A stretch of 64,000 nucleotides of DNA from Verrucomicrobiota bacterium (lineage in GTDB: Bacteria; Verrucomicrobiota; Verrucomicrobiia; Limisphaerales; SXTU01): positions 1-64,000 of the forward strand of contig JACRKB010000032.1 in the NCBI GenBank assembly GCA_016235545.1, given 5' to 3'. The stretch's first letter is position 1. Every line of letters starts with the position of its first letter. The position numbers and the translations under genes were made by a program. Under the pieces are notes generated by a model that worked only from the letters and a program-made list of their open reading frames with translations, was not told the DNA's origin and did no database searches. This document shows positions 59,198 through 64,000 of this stretch, in pieces.

Positions 59198-60133
59198 TCA
59201 GCGCAGGTAATCCAAGAGCGACTGGTTCAGGATGCTCCCGCCGGTTTGCAGCGCCGCGCGATACGCGTTCTGAGTTTCGTTCAGGCGCACAAGCGTCTGG
59301 GCCAGATCCGCGTCCGCCTCGCCGGAGATGAGCTTCTCCACGGACAGCGACCGGCTGGCCGCGAGGCTGTCCGTCACCTCCAGCCGCGCCTGCACCGCGC
59401 CATTCTGCGCGATGTGAAAGAGAAAGTTGTCCTCGTCGCGCTGGAGCGCTGGGAGATCCGTGCCGTTCACCGCCGCCGCGTTTCCCGCCAGCAAATTGTT
59501 TTGCAGCGCGATGAGGTGGTTGAAGAAATCCGCCCCGGCCCCGCTGTCGGTGAACAGCCCGCGCGGCCCGGAGCCGCTGGTGTTCGCGCCAGCGACCTGC
59601 GCAGACACCGTCGAGCCCGCCGAAACCTCCGCCGCCGCCACGCTGGCGTTGCCCTGATACGTCACCGCCGTGACCTGGCCGCCGCTGCTCGTGCTCACCG
59701 CGAACGCGGGCTGGTCGTTCCTGGTGCCGGCAAAGACGTAGTCGCCACGGTGCTTCGTGTTCGCAAGCTGCGCCGCCTGCTGGATGAGCTGCGTCACCTC
59801 CGATGCGTAGTTGCGCAAGTCCGCCGGCGACCGCGTGCCATCGGCGAGCACGGCGATTTCGCCGGCCCGGTCCGAGATGCGACGCAGCGCGGACATGGCG
59901 CTGTAACTCACCGTGGCCTGCTCCTTGAGCGCGGCGGTGTTCTTGCGGTGCTGCTCCACCGTGCGCGCCTCGGCCTGCAAATCCAGCACCCGGCGCATCG
60001 CGCCCGGGTCGTCTTCTGGCTGCGAGATGCGCTGGCCGGTGGCGGCCTGCTCCTGCAGGCGGTTCTGCCGGTTTGAGAGCCGGGAGAGCTGGCCCACCAG
60101 GCTTTCGGAGAACATGGTGCCGGTGACGCGCAT
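59198..60133 (-). CDS. flgL: Flagellar hook-filament junction protein FlgL
   Basis: The 311-residue protein starts MRVTGTMFSESLVGQLSRLSNRQNRLQEQAATGQRISQPEDDPGAMRRVLDLQ, typical of FlgL (HAP3). It continues with YVFAGTRNDQPAFAV and ends VRLNETQNAYRAALQTGGSILNQSLLDYL, the flagellin-like C-terminal helix. FlgL joins the hook-associated FlgK to the first flagellin subunits. Its start codon shares one nucleotide with the FlgK stop (TAATG), so the two are translationally coupled. It is the last gene of the flgH-flgI-flgJ-flgN-flgK-flgL run. Confidence 0.93.
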   Translation of the reverse strand: MRVTGTMFSESLVGQLSRLSNRQNRLQEQAATGQRISQPEDDPGAMRRVLDLQAEARTVEQHRKNTAALKEQATVSYSAMSALRRISDRAGEIAVLADGTRSPADLRNYASEVTQLIQQAAQLANTKHRGDYVFAGTRNDQPAFAVSTSSGGQVTAVTYQGNASVAAAEVSAGSTVSAQVAGANTSGSGPRGLFTDSGAGADFFNHLIALQNNLLAGNAAAVNGTDLPALQRDEDNFLFHIAQNGAVQARLEVTDSLAASRSLSVEKLISGEADADLAQTLVRLNETQNAYRAALQTGGSILNQSLLDYLR

Positions 60134-61551
60134 TATCGTTTCATGTTGACCACCACATCCAGCATCTCGTCCACGGTCGAAATCAACTTGGCCGACGCGG
60201 CGAACGCCTTCTGATACTTGACGAGTTCAGTCATTTCCTCATCAAGCGACACTCCGCTCACCGACGCGCGCTGCCGGCCGAGCATTTTACCAACGGCTTC
60301 CTGATCGCTCACCTGCTCGTTCGCCGACGCGAGCGACTGGCCCAGCGCGGCCACAGTCTGCGCGTAGTCCTGCTGCAACGTCTGGTTGCCCAGCGTGGCG
60401 AGCCTTGTCTCAGCCAACTGCGCCAGCGCCAGCGCGACTTGGTTGTCACCTGCCGCGCCCGCGACCCCCGCGGCCTGCACCAGCGCCGGGTTGGCGGTGA
60501 GCGTGGCGTTCACCGAGATCGTCGTGGCGGATGTGCCGCTGAAGAACGCTGCCCCGGTGCTCCCCGTCAGGCCGAAGCCCGCGCCATGCAGCGCGTTGAC
60601 CCGCGTGATGAGTTCGGTCGCCTCTGCGTTCAGCTTGTTCTGCAAGTCGGTCAACGCCCCGTCGCGCGCGTCAATCTCTCCCTGCATCGCACCACCCGTG
60701 AGTGTCAGCGCCGTGCTGCTGGTCGCGGTGCGGACGAGCAGCGCGCCGGTGCCGGGGTCGAAAGCTTCCAGCGTGTCGTTCACCGTCTTGCCCGTCACCA
60801 CGGCGGTGCCGCTGACGGAAAGATTCAAACTGCCGGATGGATCCTCCACGGCATCGACCTTCACGAGCTGCGCGAGCGCTTCAAGTTTCTGCTGGCGCAA
60901 GTCCCGCAGGTCATTCGCCGCGCCCCCGCCGACTTCCGAGTTCAAGATGCTGTCGTTCAACGAGGCGATGCCTGAGAGCAGTCCGTTCGCGGCGGCCACG
61001 TCGTCCTGCAACTGCTCGTTCAGCAGGTTGCGGAGCTGGCTCAACCGCTGGTCCGTCACGTTGAAACGGCTCGCCAGCGACTGCGCCTTTTGCAAGAGCA
61101 CCTGCCGGTCGGCGATGGAAGTCGGGCTTGTCGCCACGCTCTGGAAGGCGTTGAACAAGTCCTGCAACCCATCCGCGAGACCGCGCTGCGCGCCGGCGGC
61201 GGCCGCGCCTTCCGCGCCGCTGGCTTGCCGGTCAATGCCCTGGCCCAGCTCCGCCTGCGCGTATTGCAATGCCTTCTGCTGCGCGAGCCAGTAGCCGCTC
61301 ACGCTCGACTCACCACTGATGCGCTGGTCCAGAAGTCGGTCGCGAATCTGCTCGACCAGAGTGACCTGCGCGCCAGTGCCCACCGGCCCGAGGGGCGTCG
61401 GCAGGGCGCTGCTGGTGCTGAGCCTCACGCGCTGGCGGGCATAGGCGGGGTTGTTGACGTTTGCCAGGTTATGCCCAGCCGTCTCGATGCCCTGCTGCTG
61501 CGCTTGCAGCGAGCGCGTTCCCATTCCGAGTGTGCCAAAAAGTCCGAGCAT
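60133..61551 (-). CDS. flgK: Flagellar hook-associated protein FlgK
   Basis: The 472-residue protein starts MLGLFGTLGMGTRSLQAQQQGIETAGHNLANVNNPAYARQRV, the FlgK (HAP1) opening, with LLDQRISGESSVSGYW. The helical middle and the end DEEMTELVKYQKAFAASAKLISTVDEMLDVVVNM match FlgK. It is shorter than E. coli FlgK (547), the missing part being in the variable middle region. It sits after flgN, its chaperone gene, and is coupled to flgL by a one-nucleotide overlap. It forms the junction between hook and filament, outside the cell. Confidence 0.95.
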   Translation of the reverse strand: MLGLFGTLGMGTRSLQAQQQGIETAGHNLANVNNPAYARQRVRLSTSSALPTPLGPVGTGAQVTLVEQIRDRLLDQRISGESSVSGYWLAQQKALQYAQAELGQGIDRQASGAEGAAAAGAQRGLADGLQDLFNAFQSVATSPTSIADRQVLLQKAQSLASRFNVTDQRLSQLRNLLNEQLQDDVAAANGLLSGIASLNDSILNSEVGGGAANDLRDLRQQKLEALAQLVKVDAVEDPSGSLNLSVSGTAVVTGKTVNDTLEAFDPGTGALLVRTATSSTALTLTGGAMQGEIDARDGALTDLQNKLNAEATELITRVNALHGAGFGLTGSTGAAFFSGTSATTISVNATLTANPALVQAAGVAGAAGDNQVALALAQLAETRLATLGNQTLQQDYAQTVAALGQSLASANEQVSDQEAVGKMLGRQRASVSGVSLDEEMTELVKYQKAFAASAKLISTVDEMLDVVVNMKR

Positions 61552-61651
61552 GAGCGGGGGGAATTATGAAGGAGGAGGGAGGAAGGAGGAACGGAGCGCG
61601 GCCATCGAGGGAGTGCTTGGGAATGGTTTTATGTTCATGGCGACTCCGGCC

Positions 61652-62149
61652 TTAGCCGATGGCGTCGTAGAGCGCCCGCGACGGCAGGGCGGGTGAAGCC
61701 ATCCTGCCGGCGTGGCCGTAGGTGAGCGGCCGGGTCTGTGGCACGAGCGAGCCGATGAGGCTCTGCATCAGCTCCACCGAACGGCTCAGGAGAATGTGGT
61801 TCTGCCGCGCGCGCTGCTGCACTCGGCGGAGCAGGTCGTTGTTCTCATCCACGAGCGCCTGCACCAGCGGGCGAAAGCTCGCGGGCAGACGCGGGATCAA
61901 CTCCATAAACGGGGCCTCATCCCGCAGCCCGAATGTGCGGGCCAACGCCGTCCGGCACTCCTCGCGCAGACGGCGCGCGCCCTGCATCACGCTGCCCTGC
62001 TCTTGGAGGTTCATGACGGTCGGGAGCAGATCGTCGGTCACACGCGCGCAGACCTGTTCCTGCTGCTGGTCAAGCAGTGCAAGCATCCCGCCGTATTGCT
62101 GCAGTTCGTCGCGCAGCGCATCTATGAGGTGTTGAAGTGCGTCAGTCAT
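61652..62149 (-). CDS. flgN: Flagellar export chaperone FlgN
   Basis: The 165-residue all-helical protein (MTDALQHLIDALRDELQQYGGMLALLDQQQEQV) has the FlgN pattern: two long helices, an FMELIPRLPASFRPLVQALVDENNDLLRRVQQRARQNHILLSRSVELMQSLIGSL core and a short disordered tail. FlgN binds the C-termini of FlgK and FlgL and delivers them to the export gate. Its position just before flgK supports the call. Sequence similarity in this family is weak, so the evidence is fold pattern and location together. It overlaps flgJ by 8 nt. Confidence 0.82.
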   Translation of the reverse strand: MTDALQHLIDALRDELQQYGGMLALLDQQQEQVCARVTDDLLPTVMNLQEQGSVMQGARRLREECRTALARTFGLRDEAPFMELIPRLPASFRPLVQALVDENNDLLRRVQQRARQNHILLSRSVELMQSLIGSLVPQTRPLTYGHAGRMASPALPSRALYDAIG

Positions 62150-62489
62150 GAGCGGTGGCTCCGGAAGCCTTCGGAGCGGAGGTGTTCTGTCGGTTGAGGT
62201 CGCGGTTCAAGCCCTTCGCCAGCCCGATTCCGCCCGCCTTCGTGAGGTTGTCCGCCAGTTGGTTCACAACCATGTCCTGATAAATGCCGGCCTGCGCCGA
62301 TTGCCTGGTGAACTCGGACTTGAACACGGGCTTCATGCCCTCGCCCAGAATCTGGCGCAGCAGAATCGCCTCGAACTGCCGGCCCGCCTCCGCGACTTTC
62401 TGCACCTCAGAAAGCCGCGCATTTCCGGCGAGCCTGTCCAGCGGCAGGTGGGTCGCGTTGACGCGCGGTTGGAGGGAAATGGGCTCCAT
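62142..62489 (-). CDS. flgJ: Rod-binding protein FlgJ, N-terminal domain only
   Basis: The 115-residue protein has the rod-binding core VQKVAEAGRQFEAILLRQILGEGMKPVFKSEFTRQSAQAGIYQDMVVNQLADNLTKAGGIGLAKGL, the FlgJ N-terminal domain. The muramidase domain found in E. coli FlgJ is absent, as in many alphaproteobacteria and PVC members, so another lytic enzyme must open the peptidoglycan. It acts as the rod scaffold or cap during assembly. It starts 1 nt after flgI and overlaps flgN by 8 nt, in a tightly packed flagellar operon. Confidence 0.88.
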   Translation of the reverse strand: MEPISLQPRVNATHLPLDRLAGNARLSEVQKVAEAGRQFEAILLRQILGEGMKPVFKSEFTRQSAQAGIYQDMVVNQLADNLTKAGGIGLAKGLNRDLNRQNTSAPKASGATAHD

Positions 62490-62490
62490 A

Positions 62491-63711
62491 TCAGCGGATG
62501 AGCAGCTCGGCCTGCAGGGCGCCGGCCTGTTTCATTGCCTGGAAAATCGCCATCATGTCGCGCGGAGTGACGCCGAGTGCGTTGAGCGCGCTGGCGACCT
62601 TCTCGACTGTTGGGAGCTCCGGCAATGTGACCATGGCGGACTTGTTCTCCGTCACGCTCGTGTCGGTGCGGGTTGTCACCGCCGTCGTGCCCCCCTGCGA
62701 GAGCGGCGTCGGCTGTGAGACATCCTGCGACGATGCGATGTTGATGGTGAGGTTGCCGTGCGAGACGGCACAGTGGGAAATCCGGATGCGCGAGTTAGCG
62801 ACGATCGTGCCGGTGCGCTCGTTGATGACGATGCGTGCCGGCATATCCGGCGTGACTTCGATGACTTCCAGGCGCGCGATGAAGTCCACCGGCACCGACT
62901 CCGTGCCGCGCGGCATCGCGACACGCACAGTGGTCATGTCCATCGCCTGGGCGGAGTTCGTGAAGACCAGGTTGATGGCAGCAGCCACCCGCGCGGCGGA
63001 AGTGAAATCCGGCTGGCGCAGCAGCAAGTCAATCTGGTTGTCACGCACGATGGTCGAGGGAATCTCGCGCTCCACAAGCGCGCCGCCGATGATCTGCGCG
63101 ACGGTGGGGTGATTCTTTTGGACGGTCGCGCCACCCGCCCCGCCCGCCCCGCCAATGAAGCCGCCGACGGAGAGCGCGCCCTGCGCCACGGCATAGACCT
63201 TCCCATCCGCGCCGGTCAGCGGCGTCTGGAGCAGCACGCCGCCCTGCAGTGTCTTGGCATCGCCCATCGAGGAGACATTCACGTCAATGCGCGAGCCAGG
63301 CTTCGCGTAGGCCGGGATCTCTGCGGTGAGCATGACGACAGCGACATTCTTCGAGGAGAGTGTGGCGGCAGGCACGGAGAGGCCGAAGCGCTGAAGCATG
63401 TTCGCAACTGCCTGCCTCGTGTAGATGGGGTCTTTGTCACCCTCGCCTGCGAGGCCGGTGACAAGGCCGAAGCCGACAAGCTGGTTGTCCCGTGCGCCGG
63501 CGATGATCGCGATGTCCTTGAGTCGGGTGCCGGCAGCGGCGGGGAGGACGAGAACGAGCAGCAGTGCAAGCGCGACGAAGGTGTTCCGTGCTCCGTGCTC
63601 CGTGACTCCTGACGGACGTGATCGAACTGCTTCACGCAACACGCAACACCGAGCACGCAGCTCCGTCCGGAAAAGGCCAGACAGACTGAGTTGATGGGAT
63701 GCGCTGCTCAT
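62491..63711 (-). CDS. flgI: Flagellar P-ring protein FlgI
   Basis: The 406-residue protein contains the FlgI core: TRLKDIAIIAGARDNQLVGFGLVTGLAGEGDKD, IDVNVSSMGDAKTLQGGVLLQTPLTGADGKVYAVAQGAL and ATVEKVASALNALGVTPRDMMAIFQAMKQAGALQAELLI-like ending. The P ring anchors the rod in the peptidoglycan, so this is a Gram-negative type basal body. The signal peptide (FVALALLLVLVLPAAAG) lies at residues 46-61, preceded by an odd leader containing LRARCCVLREAVRSRPSGVTEHGARN. That leader is encoded by GCACGGAGCACGG-type repeats; the only ATG upstream of the signal peptide is at 63711, though a TTG nearer to it is possible. FlgH follows upstream in the same operon. Confidence 0.94.
   Translation of the reverse strand: MSSASHQLSLSGLFRTELRARCCVLREAVRSRPSGVTEHGARNTFVALALLLVLVLPAAAGTRLKDIAIIAGARDNQLVGFGLVTGLAGEGDKDPIYTRQAVANMLQRFGLSVPAATLSSKNVAVVMLTAEIPAYAKPGSRIDVNVSSMGDAKTLQGGVLLQTPLTGADGKVYAVAQGALSVGGFIGGAGGAGGATVQKNHPTVAQIIGGALVEREIPSTIVRDNQIDLLLRQPDFTSAARVAAAINLVFTNSAQAMDMTTVRVAMPRGTESVPVDFIARLEVIEVTPDMPARIVINERTGTIVANSRIRISHCAVSHGNLTINIASSQDVSQPTPLSQGGTTAVTTRTDTSVTENKSAMVTLPELPTVEKVASALNALGVTPRDMMAIFQAMKQAGALQAELLIR
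63588..63660. repeat. Tandem CGTGCTC repeat in the flgI leader
   Basis: CCGTGCTCCGTGCTCCGTGACTCCTGAC and CACGCAACACGCAACACCGAGCACGC are short tandem blocks read in frame as LRARCCVLREAV and TEHGARN, ahead of the FlgI signal peptide. Confidence 0.6.
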
Positions 63712-63720
63712 GGTGGCTCC

Positions 63721-64000
63721 TCAGAACGGTGTGACCTTTTCCCAGAACTTCGTGAACCACCCGCGCTTCTGCGAGTCAGACACGGCGCCCTTGCCGATGA
63801 TCTTGATGGTGGCGTCCGCGACGTTGTAGCTGAACACGGTGTTGTTGGCCTGCACGTCGTCGCCGCGCACGGTGCCACGGAGCACGATGTCCTGCTGCTC
63901 GCCGGCGGAGAACGTGTGACGGGTGCCCTCGACGACGAGGTTGCGATTGGGCAGCACGTCTATCACGCGCACGGCGACGCGCGTGGTGATCGTCTCGCTG
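63721..64000 (-). CDS. flgH: Flagellar L-ring protein FlgH, C-terminal part (runs off the window)
   Basis: The frame is open to the right edge; read by hand it gives SETITTRVAVRVIDVLPNRNLVVEGTR before the track's first residues. It continues QDIVLRGTVRGDDVQANNTVFSYNVADATIKIIGKGAVSDSQKRGWFTKFWEKVTPF. The pattern VRVIDVLPNxNLVVEG, LRGTVRxDDVQxNNTVxS and the GWF...W end is that of FlgH, the outer-membrane L ring. The GTG start in the track is internal. It stops 9 nt before flgI starts, in the usual flgH-flgI order. Confidence 0.88.
   Translation of the reverse strand, partial: SETITTRVAVRVIDVLPNRNLVVEGTRHTFSAGEQQDIVLRGTVRGDDVQANNTVFSYNVADATIKIIGKGAVSDSQKRGWFTKFWEKVTPF

Noticed and set aside
61552-61651. 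Possible sigma-54 or sigma-28 promoter before flgK
   Set aside because: No GG-N10-GC or TAAAGTTT-N11-GCCGATAA pattern could be found; flgK is more likely read from the upstream flagellar operon.

Overview
The window looks like part of a high-GC, Gram-negative, flagellated chromosome from the PVC group, most likely a verrucomicrobion. Pointers are a DUF1549/DUF1553 gene, three PQQ-type beta-propeller proteins, a Tat-dependent Gfo/Idh/MocA protein, a P-ring flagellum (FlgI/FlgH) and many short dispersed repeats. The taxon is an inference; there is no rRNA gene, and I saw no tRNA gene or CRISPR array.

Layout. 1-9.3 kb: a partial DUF1549/DUF1553 gene and a MarR regulator (minus), then two PQQ propellers, an ANL-type ligase homologue and a helical membrane protein (plus). 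9.4-15.7 kb: argS, a GYF_2/cNMP-binding protein, a Gfo/Idh/MocA protein, rpmE with a promoter and terminator, prfA and a HAD phosphatase. 15.8-19.6 kb: a GntP-type permease and a GT39/ArnT-like transferase (minus), separated by a MITE-like element. 20-29.1 kb: gyrB (frame broken in this sequence), a Phd/VapC-type toxin-antitoxin pair, gyrA, a CPBP protease, thiL, tsaE and tsaB. 29.4-36.8 kb (minus): an EEP-family protein, a small ORF, a dimeric alpha/beta-barrel-like protein, an HSL-type esterase, a third PQQ propeller and a tannase/feruloyl esterase family protein. 37-39 kb: a PAS/PAS hybrid histidine kinase (plus). 39.4-57.5 kb (minus, listed in transcription order from 57.5 kb down): fliW, csrA, flagellin, a STELLO-like glycosyltransferase, a giant multi-glycosyltransferase/TPR protein of about 3,115 residues, a hybrid histidine kinase, a REC-HDOD protein, a REC plus degenerate HD-GYP protein and an HDOD protein. 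57.8-59.1 kb (plus): a CheD-like gene and another HDOD gene. 59.2-64 kb (minus): flgH(partial)-flgI-flgJ-flgN-flgK-flgL.

How it fits together. The right 25 kb is a motility locus. A very good sigma-54 promoter sits directly upstream of fliW-csrA-flagellin, which is the FliW/CsrA/flagellin partner-switch set. Downstream on the same strand lie a STELLO-like transferase and the giant protein, which carries about six glycosyltransferase-type modules plus a methyltransferase. The best guess is a flagellin or surface glycosylation machine. The following four signalling genes are tightly packed; three of them overlap by 4 nt (ATGA or GTGA).

The most unusual feature is that short palindromic or tandem repeats, of the kind normally found between genes, sit in frame inside at least seven coding sequences: the DUF1553 gene, argS, the GT39 gene, tsaE, tsaB, the giant glycosyltransferase (three sites) and the flgI leader. 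In the giant protein all three fall at module boundaries, suggesting that separate genes fused and trapped intergenic repeats as linkers.
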